DNA of 64,000 nucleotides from Microcystis panniformis FACHB-1757 (GTDB lineage: Bacteria > Cyanobacteriota > Cyanobacteriia > Cyanobacteriales > Microcystaceae). The notes under the pieces were generated by a model. That model did not search any database. It was given only the letters and a program-made list of their open reading frames with translations, and had not been told where the DNA came from. The position numbers were made by a program, and so were the translations under genes. This document shows, one piece after another, positions 18,438-26,935 of the stretch. Each line of letters starts with the position of its first letter. Position 1 is the stretch's first letter. The DNA is taken from positions 4,154,001 through 4,218,000 of the forward strand of contig NZ_CP011339.1 in the NCBI RefSeq assembly GCF_001264245.1, given 5' to 3'.

Positions 18438-18569
18438 TTAATCTTCGTGATCTTCAAAAGGATCGCTTAATTCTGCAGCTGGCGGTCCAAAAGCGGTATC
18501 AAGAGCTAAAACGGTAATCCCCACCACAGCGGCAGCGATCAAAATCCCCAAAATTGTTGCAGTTTCCAT
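18438..18569 (-). CDS. psbN: PsbN, second copy
   Basis: An intact 43-codon frame METATILGILIAAAVVGITV then LALDTAFGPPAAELSDPFEDHED, differing from copy 1 at S10L, L15V and Y24D. The Y24D change puts an acidic residue just after the membrane helix. Whether it is expressed or useful is unknown. Confidence 0.8.
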   Translation of the reverse strand: METATILGILIAAAVVGITVLALDTAFGPPAAELSDPFEDHED

Positions 18570-18834
18570 AGAATAAAATTTGCTTAGATAAGCTGTACTG
18601 AATTTAAACTGCGTATTGAAAATTTTAGTACAAATGCTAAAACTGCTTCTCCCTGCTCCGCAGCTCCAGCGCTCCCCTGCAATCTTAACGAGTAATTTAG
18701 ATAGTCAACAGCTTACAGTCTGTATCCTATCTTAACAAGATATAACCAATCTCGCCGCCGATAGCGATCGCTAATCTAGCCCGTTGCATTGCTGTTATCT
18801 CATGCGCGATAATGCTGAAAGGATCGACTAAATA

Positions 18835-19048
18835 GGGTCTGCTGAAAAAGTTTTTCGGTGGGGGCAGGGTGTGGGGTGTGGGGTGTGGGGTGTGGGATTT
18901 TACCGGTTTTGAGGTGGTCAATTACCTAATTTTCAGGGAAAAAGTACCTGAATTTTCCCCCTGATCACTCCCATACCTGGTACTTTTTGATTGACAAAAA
19001 GTCTAAAAGTCTTACCCAACAAGGTTTTTAGATTTATTCAGCAAACCC
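18835..19048. mobile_element. TANNTA-target MITE (214 bp)
   Basis: Ends GGGTCTGCTGAAAAAG and TTTATTCAGCAAACCC, duplicated hexamer TAAATA (18829-18834, 19049-19054). Contains tandem GGGTGTG heptamers at ~18868-18895. Sits in the promoter region of the intact carbonic anhydrase gene, 35 bp from its start codon. Confidence 0.9.
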
Positions 19049-19082
19049 TAAATAGCGATCAAACTAAACTAGAAAAATTATT

Positions 19083-19931
19083 ATGAAGAAACTCCTACAG
19101 GGACTAGAAAAGTTTCAGAGTGGTTATTTTGATGAACATCGGCAATTATTTGAGCAACTCTCCCACGGACAAAAACCGAGAATCCTGTTTATCACCTGTT
19201 CCGATTCCCGTATCGATCCTAACCTAATTACCCAAGCGGAGGTGGGAGAATTATTCGTAATTCGTAATGCGGGAAATATAATTCCTCCCTACGGAGCAAC
19301 CAATGGTGGTGAAGGTGCATCTATAGAATATGCTATCAACGCTCTCGGCATCGAGCAAGTGATTATCTGCGGTCACTCCCATTGTGGAGCGATGAAAGGT
19401 TTATTAAAATTGCAGAGTCTGGCCGATGAAATGCCTTTAGTTTACAATTGGTTAAAACAAGCAGAAGCTACTCGACGTTTAGTTAAGGATAATTACAAGG
19501 AACTAGAAGGAGAAGAACTGATCGAGGTGACAGTAGCAGAAAATGTTCTCAATCAGTTAAGTAATTTGCAAAGCTATCCAATTATTCGTTCCCGATTACA
19601 TCAGGGTAAATTATCTCTACACGGTTGGATTTTTCGGATTGAAACCGGCGAAATTTTAGCCTACGATCCCATCCTACACGATTTTGTTGCTCCCCATAGT
19701 AAAATTACCCATCCCGAACCAGAAGACAATTTACCCCCCAGTCGTCACCTTCCCAATAGTCATCCCTTCAAGATTTCTGAGGATTATATCAGGACTCATG
19801 CCGAAGCAAAAAAAGCGACTCCTGCGGTTAATACTGTGGCCAAAAAGAATGGCTCCTCGACCCAAAAACCGGGCTATACTTATTTAGAACCCTCCCAAGC
19901 CGATCGCATTTATCGCGGTTCGAGAAGTTAA
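19083..19931 (+). CDS. ccaA: Beta-carbonic anhydrase, carboxysomal CcaA type
   Basis: 282 residues. Zinc ligands are C and H-x2-C in ITCSDSRIDPN and ICGHSHCGAMKG; the catalytic dyad D-R lies in CSDSR. The ~60-residue extension after HDFVAP, ending YLEPSQADRIYRGSRS, is characteristic of cyanobacterial CcaA/IcfA, where it links the enzyme to carboxysome proteins. It converts bicarbonate to CO2 for Rubisco. A MITE lies 35 bp upstream, so its promoter may be inside or altered by that element. This is the only intact copy in the window. Confidence 0.9.
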   Translation: MKKLLQGLEKFQSGYFDEHRQLFEQLSHGQKPRILFITCSDSRIDPNLITQAEVGELFVIRNAGNIIPPYGATNGGEGASIEYAINALGIEQVIICGHSHCGAMKGLLKLQSLADEMPLVYNWLKQAEATRRLVKDNYKELEGEELIEVTVAENVLNQLSNLQSYPIIRSRLHQGKLSLHGWIFRIETGEILAYDPILHDFVAPHSKITHPEPEDNLPPSRHLPNSHPFKISEDYIRTHAEAKKATPAVNTVAKKNGSSTQKPGYTYLEPSQADRIYRGSRS

Positions 19932-20102
19932 TTAGGGATTAGAGAAATTCTCTAGAGATGTACTTATTACCGTCTCTAGAGTGGCAGTTAATGGCAAGAG
20001 CCTTCGCAGTTGATAATGACCGTAATCCGGGACAATCAGCCTGACATCTGGTGACAGCATCGGCAAGTCAGCAACGCTCAGTGTTAGGAAAGCTAATAGC
20101 TA

Positions 20103-20132
20103 TTGCTTTTTACTCAAAAAATATGGTATGAT
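20103..20132 (+). promoter_or_regulatory. Sigma-70-type promoter of rplS
   Basis: TTGCTT (20103-20108) and TATGAT (20127-20132), spacing 18, 28 bp before the rplS ATG. Confidence 0.55.
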
Positions 20133-20159
20133 AGAGAATTGTCAGTTTTACGGAAGCCG

Positions 20160-20522
20160 ATGAAAACGGAAGAGATTATCAAATCAATCGAAGCCGAGTA
20201 TCTCAAGAGCGATCTGCCCATTATCCATGTCGGTGACACGATCCGGGTAGGGGTGCGAATCGTCGAAGGAGATAAAGAGCGGATTCAGCCCTACGAGGGT
20301 ATTGTCATCGCCAAACGCCATGGCGGTATCAACGAAACGATTACAGTACGCAAAGTCTTCCAGGGTGTGGGGGTAGAAAGAGTCTTCCTGCTCCACTCGC
20401 CGCGGGTTGCCAGTATCAAGATCATCCGTCGTGGTAAAGTACGCCGGGCGAAACTCTACTATCTGCGCGATCGGGTTGGCAAAGCCACCAGGGTACAAGA
20501 ACGTTTCGATCGCCCTCTCTAA
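20160..20522 (+). CDS. rplS: 50S ribosomal protein L19
   Basis: 120 residues from the ATG at 20160 (MKTEEIIKSIEAEYLKSDLP). An upstream in-frame start overlaps the promoter and is not used. Family signatures are FxPGDTIRVGVRI-like HVGDTIRVGVRIVEGDKERIQ, YEGIVIAKRHGGINETITVR and KVRRAKLYYLRDRVGKATR. L19 sits at the subunit interface. A tRNA-Trp gene with its own promoter follows. Confidence 0.95.
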   Translation: MKTEEIIKSIEAEYLKSDLPIIHVGDTIRVGVRIVEGDKERIQPYEGIVIAKRHGGINETITVRKVFQGVGVERVFLLHSPRVASIKIIRRGKVRRAKLYYLRDRVGKATRVQERFDRPL

Positions 20523-20553
20523 AAAATTTCCGGCGACAGCCTAACCAAGAAAG

Positions 20554-20583
20554 TTGCACAATCGCCAACAACTACGCTATAAT
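20554..20583 (+). promoter_or_regulatory. Promoter of the trnW-secE cluster
   Basis: TTGCAC (20554-20559) and a consensus TATAAT (20578-20583), spacing 18, 40 bp before tRNA-Trp. Confidence 0.65.
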
Positions 20584-20623
20584 AAATAAAGGCCTTAAAA
20601 AAGCCAAATCGTTTAGCGAATGG

Positions 20624-20696
20624 GCGCTCTTAGTTCAGTTGGTAGAACGCAGGTCTCCAAAACCTGATGTCGGGGGTTCAAGTCCTCCAGGGCGCG
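20624..20696 (+). tRNA. tRNA-Trp (CCA)
   Basis: Acceptor stem GCGCTCT/AGGGCGC, anticodon CCA in GGTCTCCAAAACC, T-arm GGTTCAAGTCC. The trnW-secE-nusG order is ancestral in many bacteria. Confidence 0.95.
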
Positions 20697-20820
20697 TTTG
20701 GTAATCACCAAGCCGATAACTGCAAAGGACATAATCTAAATGTCTGGGGGTTAGTGTGGGTTGTCCGGTGAAAATGATAAGTTAAGGATAGCTTGAGTAT
20801 CATTTTAAGGAGTAGCGATC

Positions 20821-21057
20821 GTGGCCAAAAAAGAAACCCTAGAAAAAGACACGAGCGACAAGAAAGAGGGAAGCTCCTTTCAGGTCAAGGAATTCGTCAA
20901 TGAAACCAAAGAAGAACTCGCCAAAGTCGTCTGGCCTTCCCGTCAGCAACTTTTGAGTGAATCGGCGGCCGTGATGTTAATGGTCACTTTGGTAGCCACT
21001 CTCATCTATCTGATTGATAAATTTTTTGCCTGGGGTGCGGGGAAGGTGTTCCCATGA
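20821..21057 (+). CDS. secE: Preprotein translocase subunit SecE
   Basis: 78 residues from GTG at 20821, with SD-like AAGGAG upstream. FVNETKEELAKVVWPSRQQL precedes one transmembrane helix (SAAVMLMVTLVATLIYLIDKFF). SecE clamps SecY in the Sec/thylakoid translocon. Its stop overlaps nusG by four bases (ATGA). Confidence 0.95.
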   Translation: MAKKETLEKDTSDKKEGSSFQVKEFVNETKEELAKVVWPSRQQLLSESAAVMLMVTLVATLIYLIDKFFAWGAGKVFP

Positions 21058-21671
21058 ATCTAGAAGAAGAGCAGTTTCCCGAAGAAGTCAATCTCAGCGG
21101 CCTACCGAAAAAACCCCGTTGGTATGCCGTGCAGGTGGCTTCCGGTTGTGAGAAACGGGTCAAAGCCAATTTGGAACAGCGCATCCACACCCTCGATGTG
21201 GCTGATCGCATTCTACAAGTCCAGATTCCCCAAGCGGCCACCGTCAAAGTCCGCAAGGATGGTTCACGGCAACACGGTGAGGAAAAAGTCTTCCCCGGTT
21301 ATGTCCTGATCAGAATGATCATGGATGATGACGCTTGGCAGGTGGTGAAAAACACCCCCCACGTGATCAACTTTGTCGGGGCCGAACAAAAACGCCACTA
21401 TGGACGCGGCCGCGGTCACGTCACCCCGCTACCCTTGAGTATGTCAGAAGTCGATCGCATCTTCAAACAAGCTCAGATTCAAGAACCCGTCGTCAAAATC
21501 AATATGGAAGTTGGCGATCAAATCTTGGTTCTATCCGGTCCATTTAAGGACTTTGAAGGGGAAGTGATCGAAGTTAGTCCCGAGCGCGGCAAACTCAAGG
21601 CCCTGCTCTCCATTTTTGGTCGGGATACCCCGGTCGAATTGGAATTTAATCAAGTCGAAAAACAAAACTAA
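21054..21671 (+). CDS. nusG: Transcription antitermination factor NusG
   Basis: 205 residues. NGN domain: RWYAVQVASGCEKRVKANLE, EEKVFPGYVLIRMIMDDDAW, HVINFVGAEQ. KOW domain: GDQILVLSGPFKDFEGEVIE. Binds RNA polymerase and couples transcription elongation to translation. Cotranscribed with secE and rplK. Confidence 0.95.
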   Translation: MNLEEEQFPEEVNLSGLPKKPRWYAVQVASGCEKRVKANLEQRIHTLDVADRILQVQIPQAATVKVRKDGSRQHGEEKVFPGYVLIRMIMDDDAWQVVKNTPHVINFVGAEQKRHYGRGRGHVTPLPLSMSEVDRIFKQAQIQEPVVKINMEVGDQILVLSGPFKDFEGEVIEVSPERGKLKALLSIFGRDTPVELEFNQVEKQN

Positions 21672-21674
21672 ATC

Positions 21675-22100
21675 ATGGCTAAAAAAGTCGTCGCAATTAT
21701 TAAACTAGCTTTACCTGCTGGTAAGGCTAACCCTGCTCCTCCGGTCGGTCCTGCTTTGGGTCAACACGGGGTGAATATTATGGCGTTTTGTAAAGATTAC
21801 AACGCTAAAACCGCCGATCAGGCTGGGATGATCATCCCTGTGGAAATCTCCGTTTTTGAGGATCGTAGTTTTACCTTTGTCCTCAAAACTCCCCCCGCTT
21901 CCGTTCTCATCCGCAAAGCGGCCGGTGTGGAAAGAGGTTCCAACGAACCTAACAAGAAATTTGTCGCCACCATTACCCGCGACCAATTACGGGAAATCGC
22001 CCAAACTAAACTGCCCGATCTTAACGCTAACGACATCGAAGCGGCCATGAATATTGTGGCGGGAACGGCCAGAAATATGGGTGTCAAGATCTCAGACTAA
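21675..22100 (+). CDS. rplK: 50S ribosomal protein L11
   Basis: 141 residues, standard length. KKVVAIIKLALPAGKANPAP with PPVGPALGQHGVNIMAFCKD and the C-terminal rRNA-binding domain (MNIVAGTARNMGV). Forms the GTPase-associated stalk base. Starts 4 bases after nusG. Confidence 0.97.
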   Translation: MAKKVVAIIKLALPAGKANPAPPVGPALGQHGVNIMAFCKDYNAKTADQAGMIIPVEISVFEDRSFTFVLKTPPASVLIRKAAGVERGSNEPNKKFVATITRDQLREIAQTKLPDLNANDIEAAMNIVAGTARNMGVKISD

Positions 22101-22155
22101 ATCTTATTTCGGGGAGAAGTTAAGCTTCGTTATTACCCAAGGAGCAACAAATCAG

Positions 22156-22869
22156 ATGGTAAAAAAAGTTTCACGACGTTTGCGAGATGCCCAGGCTAAG
22201 GTAGAAAATAAAGCCTACGAGCCATTAGAGGCACTGACATTATTAAAGGAATTAGCGACGGCGAAATTCGACGAAACCGCCGAAGCTCATATTCGTTTAG
22301 GTATCGATCCTAAATATACCGACCAACAACTGCGGACAACGGTAAGTTTACCCAAAGGAACCGGACGCACGGTGCGAGTAGCGGTGATTACTCGCGGGGA
22401 ACAGGTGCAGGAAGCGAACAACGCCGGGGCCGATATCGTTGGTTCAGAAGAATTAATCGAAGAAATCGCCAAGGGGATGATGGATTTCGAGGTGTTAATC
22501 GCCACCCCCGATATGATGCCGAAAGTGGCTAAATTAGGTCGTCAACTCGGTCCACGGGGTTTAATGCCTTCACCGAAAGGGGGAACCGTAACCACGGATT
22601 TAACGGGAGCAATCTCTGAGTTTAAAGCGGGTAAATTGGAATTCCGGGCCGATCGCACCGGGATCGTTCACGTTCAATTTGGCAAAGCTTCTTTTAGCGC
22701 CGAGGATTTGTTAATCAATTTGAAAGCTTTACAGGAAACGGTGGACAGAAACCGTCCTTCCGGAGCCAAAGGTCGTTACTGGCGTACAGTTTATGTTTCT
22801 TCCTCCATGGGGCCATCGATTCAAGTGGATATTAGCACCCTGCGGGATCTGAAATTAGCAGAAGGTTAA
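22156..22869 (+). CDS. rplA: 50S ribosomal protein L1
   Basis: 237 residues from ATG at 22156; a longer in-frame start would overlap rplK and adds non-family sequence. Signatures RLGIDPKYTDQQLRTTVSLP, LGRQLGPRGLMPSPKGGTVT and the RADRTGIVHVQ segment. In cyanobacteria rplJ and rplL usually follow; here a terminator and the 20-kb insertion complex follow. Confidence 0.96.
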   Translation: MVKKVSRRLRDAQAKVENKAYEPLEALTLLKELATAKFDETAEAHIRLGIDPKYTDQQLRTTVSLPKGTGRTVRVAVITRGEQVQEANNAGADIVGSEELIEEIAKGMMDFEVLIATPDMMPKVAKLGRQLGPRGLMPSPKGGTVTTDLTGAISEFKAGKLEFRADRTGIVHVQFGKASFSAEDLLINLKALQETVDRNRPSGAKGRYWRTVYVSSSMGPSIQVDISTLRDLKLAEG

Positions 22870-22893
22870 TGACAGTTATTTTTCTTTGAAAAA

Positions 22894-22921
22894 GCCTCCA
22901 AGGGATTGGGGGCTTTTTTTG
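22894..22921 (+). terminator. Terminator after rplA
   Basis: GCCTCCAA paired with TTGGGGGC across GGGA, followed by a run of T. A near copy lies at ~44147-44175 behind a short rplA fragment. Confidence 0.8.
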
Positions 22922-22970
22922 GGATTTTATCGAAAATTTGGGTCTAAAACCCCGTCCTTTAGCGTAGCGA

Positions 22971-24474
22971 CAGCAATTCCAAATTCAGAATGTAGCAAGG
23001 AATACAGAATACAAAACGCTTTTGCCCTGTAGCTCCCCATCCAAAATCAAGAAGAATTAACGCGAGTAACAGGGATGGCCTCATCGAGCATAAAGTCTAA
23101 AAGGTGGTGCCAGCCTTCAAACAGCAGATACTTGGTTAAGCAAAGAACATCGTTAAAAAAGCCTCTGCGAGTCCCCCTTTGCATCCGAGCCCGTTGATAG
23201 CGTTCATCGACTAGATGCAGAACAGTATGAAATAAGAAAGCCAGGAGATTGAGGGTCAACAGAAAAGAGGACAAATGTTGCTGACCATGTCCAAAATTAT
23301 GCTCCAAATGATAGCCCCGAGTTTTGAGCACATTGTGATTCTCATTTTCGGTTCGCCAACGGCTCCGTCCAGCAGCGCAGACCAGAATGACCCGTTGGGG
23401 AGTCAGGTCGTGGTTAGTAATCCAGCTATTGCGATAGAGAAGTTGACCATCCGACTCGCGCTTAACGGTCACCTCACACCAATTGACCAGTAAGGCGGGT
23501 TGTTGTTCGCGCAGGGGGACTTGATTGAGATAACGATAGTCCCAAATTTCAAAGTATCGCCCATTCCAACGTCGCTGTTGAGTGGTTTTGACTTCTTGAT
23601 TAGCCTCCAGGAAAGAAACCCACTCATAGAGAGTCGGATGGGAGGACGGTAAACAGACAAAGATAAAGTTGAAATGGTGTTCCAAACAATATTCAGCCAT
23701 CGGTTGGCGACTATAGAGGTCGTCGCCTAAGAGGGTGATGGGCTGGCCTTCAAACCAGGACGCATGGCTCGCTATCCAGCGTTTTGCCGCGTTTTGCTCA
23801 CAGTCTTGTTTCTCACTGCCATCTTGAGGAGTGATAAATTCTGGTGGCAAGGAAATGACCGATTTTTGGTCAGGAGAGACAATTACAGGCAAAATAGCTT
23901 GATGGTGATAAGTTACCTTCCCCTGTTTCGAGGTGCGGGTTGAGCAACAAGGACAACTAATTTTCTCTGAATCATAGTACTGAGTCCCATCTAGGGCGAC
24001 GAGTAAGTTGCCATCCAAGGCTGTAAACAGCCTCAAATAGCCTTGTTCTCTCAGACCTTGATAAATCCATTTGAACGGTGAAAAAAGAGGCTTTGCGGCT
24101 ATTCTATCGAGAATATTCTTTATCTGTTCTATGGTCGGGATATTAACCAGACCAAACAGACTTTGAGCATTATCTCGTCCACAACGACTATTCAATTGAC
24201 GCTGATATTCTAGAAAGGATTCATTTTGCATAAAGAAGCTAGCAAATGCCCCCAAGACCGCGTCTTTTAGACTGTAGCGAGTAGCATTGCTAGCACTGCG
24301 CGGGTCAACCATGCCAGCGATAGCCCTGTGGAAGTAGCTCAGCATCCCTATAAAACTCAAATCTTGGACTTCCATTCCTGCAAAACCCAATGGGCAACTC
24401 GTTCACTCTATTTTGAGGGACAGAAGCGAAATCAATTCTGTATCCTACACTACCGTTTGAATTTGGAATTGCTG
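22971..24474 (-). mobile_element. ISNCY-like element in the tnpB left end
   Basis: Ends CAGCAATTCCAAATTCA and TGAATTTGGAATTGCTG; 9-bp duplication GCGTAGCGA (22962-22970, 24475-24483). Its target was the loop of the IS605 left-end hairpin. Confidence 0.85.
23047..24390 (-). CDS. DDE transposase of the ISNCY-like element
   Basis: 447 residues, intact. Candidate catalytic regions are LLVALDGTQYYDS (first D), ITLLGDDLYSRQ (second D) and RWRTENENHNVLKTRGYHLE (E), with a CPCC zinc-like motif between. The family name is tentative (ISNCY or an IS4-related group); the DDE assignment is more secure. Confidence 0.75.
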   Translation of the reverse strand: MGFAGMEVQDLSFIGMLSYFHRAIAGMVDPRSASNATRYSLKDAVLGAFASFFMQNESFLEYQRQLNSRCGRDNAQSLFGLVNIPTIEQIKNILDRIAAKPLFSPFKWIYQGLREQGYLRLFTALDGNLLVALDGTQYYDSEKISCPCCSTRTSKQGKVTYHHQAILPVIVSPDQKSVISLPPEFITPQDGSEKQDCEQNAAKRWIASHASWFEGQPITLLGDDLYSRQPMAEYCLEHHFNFIFVCLPSSHPTLYEWVSFLEANQEVKTTQQRRWNGRYFEIWDYRYLNQVPLREQQPALLVNWCEVTVKRESDGQLLYRNSWITNHDLTPQRVILVCAAGRSRWRTENENHNVLKTRGYHLEHNFGHGQQHLSSFLLTLNLLAFLFHTVLHLVDERYQRARMQRGTRRGFFNDVLCLTKYLLFEGWHHLLDFMLDEAIPVTRVNSS

Positions 24475-24544
24475 GCGTAGCGAAGGACGGCTTGACATTG
24501 TTGCTCACATAGCTTACCATAGTAAATGTAGTTTGGTAAGCAAA

Positions 24545-24575
24545 ATGCTAAAAGCGTTCAAGTACAGAATCTATC
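24545..24575 (+). pseudogene. tnpB: tnpB exon 1
   Basis: ATG CTA AAA GCG TTC... encodes MLKAFKYRIY, the standard TnpB N-terminus, and stops after the first base of the next codon at the group II intron 5' end. Joined to 34875 it continues PTSEQSVLLAKSFG in frame. TnpB is the RNA-guided nuclease of IS200/IS605 elements. Confidence 0.9.
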
Positions 24576-25188
24576 GTGCGACTCGTTCCTACCAAAAGTC
24601 TAACAGACGTGGGTAGGACAAGGTTGAGAACCTTGATAACTCAATAACCGTGAAGGTGAAAGTCCTTCCCTCCAGATGATGGAGTGACAGCATAACCCCT
24701 TCCTGTGGAGAACGGTCATCAAAAGGGGAAAAGCGGGGTTAAATGGCAGTAAAGATGAATCTGACATCAAAACCTGTCTAGCATCTAACTATGTGTATGA
24801 ATAAGAACTTCCGTCAGAAGTATCGTCACTGAAACCTAGCCTACACAGATTATTGGCTGGCAACAAAATGTTAACAAGCTAACGTACTGGGAAAAGATAG
24901 AGTTCAACCAGAATCATCTACACAGCTTCGGTATAGAGGAAGACACTAAAGTTAGGAATACGGTTGTTGGGAACGAAGTAATCCTTATGAATCTCTTAGA
25001 TAGGTCGAAATCTAAGTAGTAACCAGCGTAAGACTCATGGGACTTCCAAAAAATAAACTATTCATCCTCAAGAATAATAATCATTCTCGGAGTGTGGGAG
25101 GTAGGGATCGATGGTTGCCCCCTCCTTCCAATTTTGTAGTAGAATTAATCCTGTACATTATTAATCAAGTTTTTCTTTTTAAGAATAT

Positions 25189-26606
25189 ATGGAATTAACT
25201 GATTCCCTCAAGAAATTGCTCAGTGAAACTGCACTTCAATTAAAAGGTGCAGCTAAAAGAAGATTCATGGCGCAAACAGTCTTAGAATTAGGCTATGGGG
25301 GACAAACCCTTGCTGCACAGGAGTTAGGCTGGAATCGAACTACTATTCGTCAAGGAATTAAAGAACTAAAAAGAGGCATTATTTGTGTTGATAATCATTC
25401 AGCTAAGGGGCGGAAAAAAGCAGAAGAACATTTACCTTTTCTATTGGAAAACATCAAAAATTTAGTGGATTCTCAAAGCCAAACTGACCCAAGTTTTAAA
25501 AGCCAAAGGCTTTATGTGAGACTGAGTGCGGCCGAAGTCCGAAAGCAATTAATCTCTAAATATGGGTACAGTGATGAGGATTTACCGAGCGAGGAAACTA
25601 TTCGGGTTAAATTAAATAACTTAGGTTATCGTCTGAAAAGAATCGCTAAAGTTTTACCTCAAAAAAAATTCCAGAAACCGAGGCAATCTTTGAGGAATTA
25701 GCTAACATTAATCGGGAAGCGGATGAAGACCCTACGATGTTACGTCTTAGTTTAGATGCCAAAGCCCGTGTTAATATTGGACTGTTTGATCGAGGAGGTA
25801 AAAATAGAATAACTGTCGAAACAAACGATCATGATTTTAATCCGAAAACAACCCTAACCCCTTACGGAATATTTATTCCAGAATTTGATGAGTTGTTTTT
25901 GTATTTCACTACCTCCACAGTCACCAGTGACTTTATTGTTGATATATTAGAGGATTTCTGGGAATCTGAAAAATCTCGTTTTGAGAAAATTAAAACTTTG
26001 ATAATTAATCAAGATAATGGCTCAGAAAATAATTCGAGACGAACTCAGTTTATGAAACGTATAGTTGAGTTTTCCCAAAAATATCAAGTTAATATACGTT
26101 TAGCTTACTATCCCCCCTACCATAGTAAATATGGCTCTTCGGTTTGTGTTATGCAATGGATGGGGGTTATAAGGGATGGAACCCTTATAGAGAAAGGCAT
26201 TTAGCGATTTTTGTCAATTGTTTTTTATCTAGAGCGAACTAATCAATTAAGTCTCTTGCCAGATAAGGATTTAGTCGATTTATGCCCCCCTATCGAACCA
26301 TAACAAGTAACGAAGAGCCGTAAATATAATCCTATTGAACGAACCTGGGCTGTGTTAGAAAACCATTGGAATGGGAGTATTTTAGATGAAATCGAAACCG
26401 CTTTGAAATTCGCCCAAACTATGACTTGGAAAGGAAAACACCCGATTGTTAAGTTGATTACTGAAACTTACGAAAAAGGAGTAAAGCTTACTAAAAAAGC
26501 CAGGGAAAAAATCGAAGAAAAAATCGAACGTCTCACAGAATCAACGAATCAAGACTTTCCCGATTTGGGGCAATGGTTTATTGATATTTATTATGATAAG
26601 ACCTAG
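25189..26606 (+). pseudogene. ISAzo13-family transposase, frameshifted and MITE-interrupted
   Basis: Three pieces: 25189-25701 (helix-turn-helix TLAAQELGWNRTTIRQGI), 25737-26132 (DDE core with LRLSLDAKARVNIG and LIINQDNGSENNS), and 26328-26606 (NPIERTWAVLENHW, the catalytic glutamate). The first break is a -1 shift at eight consecutive A (25662-25669): nine A would restore KKIPETEAIFEELANINRE. The second is MITE copy D. Slippage at the A tract could in principle rescue the first. Confidence 0.9.
26133..26319. mobile_element. ISL3-type MITE (187 bp), copy D
   Basis: GGCTCTTCGGTTTGTG to GTAACGAAGAGCC with 8-bp duplications GTAAATAT (26125-26132, 26320-26327). Nearly identical to copies B and C. 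Confidence 0.95.
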
Positions 26607-26935
26607 TTTGTAGTTAACTAAGATGGTTAGCTAAAAACTGTATTTGATTCTTTAACTTGTCCTTGTTATACTCGAAAAAGCTCGGAAGTATAAAAGTTTA
26701 TGCTGCTATTTTTTTTCGGAAAAATAGGTTGTAATGGGAGACTCTTTGTTTTCCTAGACAAAAATAATTACTTTTTCAAAAAAACACTTTTCTATTTTTT
26801 TGTTGGGTATTTTATTCTCTGGAAGTCCCCATATAGGAAAGGATTGTGTAAGAAGCCAACGCCTATCTGTAATAGATAAGGATATGCTGACGTACACACT
26901 GTTCAATGGAATGAATGGTCTTAAGTAGTAAGTAG

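Larger units (their letters stand above)
25039..26829 (+). mobile_element. ISAzo13-family element in intron 1
   Basis: Ends GGGACTTCCAAAAAATAAA and a complement beginning GGGACTTCCAGAGAATAAA; CAT duplicated at 25036-25038 and 26830-26832. It carries the transposase frames below and MITE copy D. Confidence 0.8.

Noticed and set aside
18879..18921. Small minus-strand frame in the 18727-18921 region
   Set aside because: It reads through low-complexity heptamer repeats of a MITE.
22950..22970. Hairpin CCGTCCTT...AAGGACGG as a second terminator for rplA
   Set aside because: Its other arm is 1.5 kb away across the ISNCY-like insertion; it is better explained as the left end of the IS605 element.
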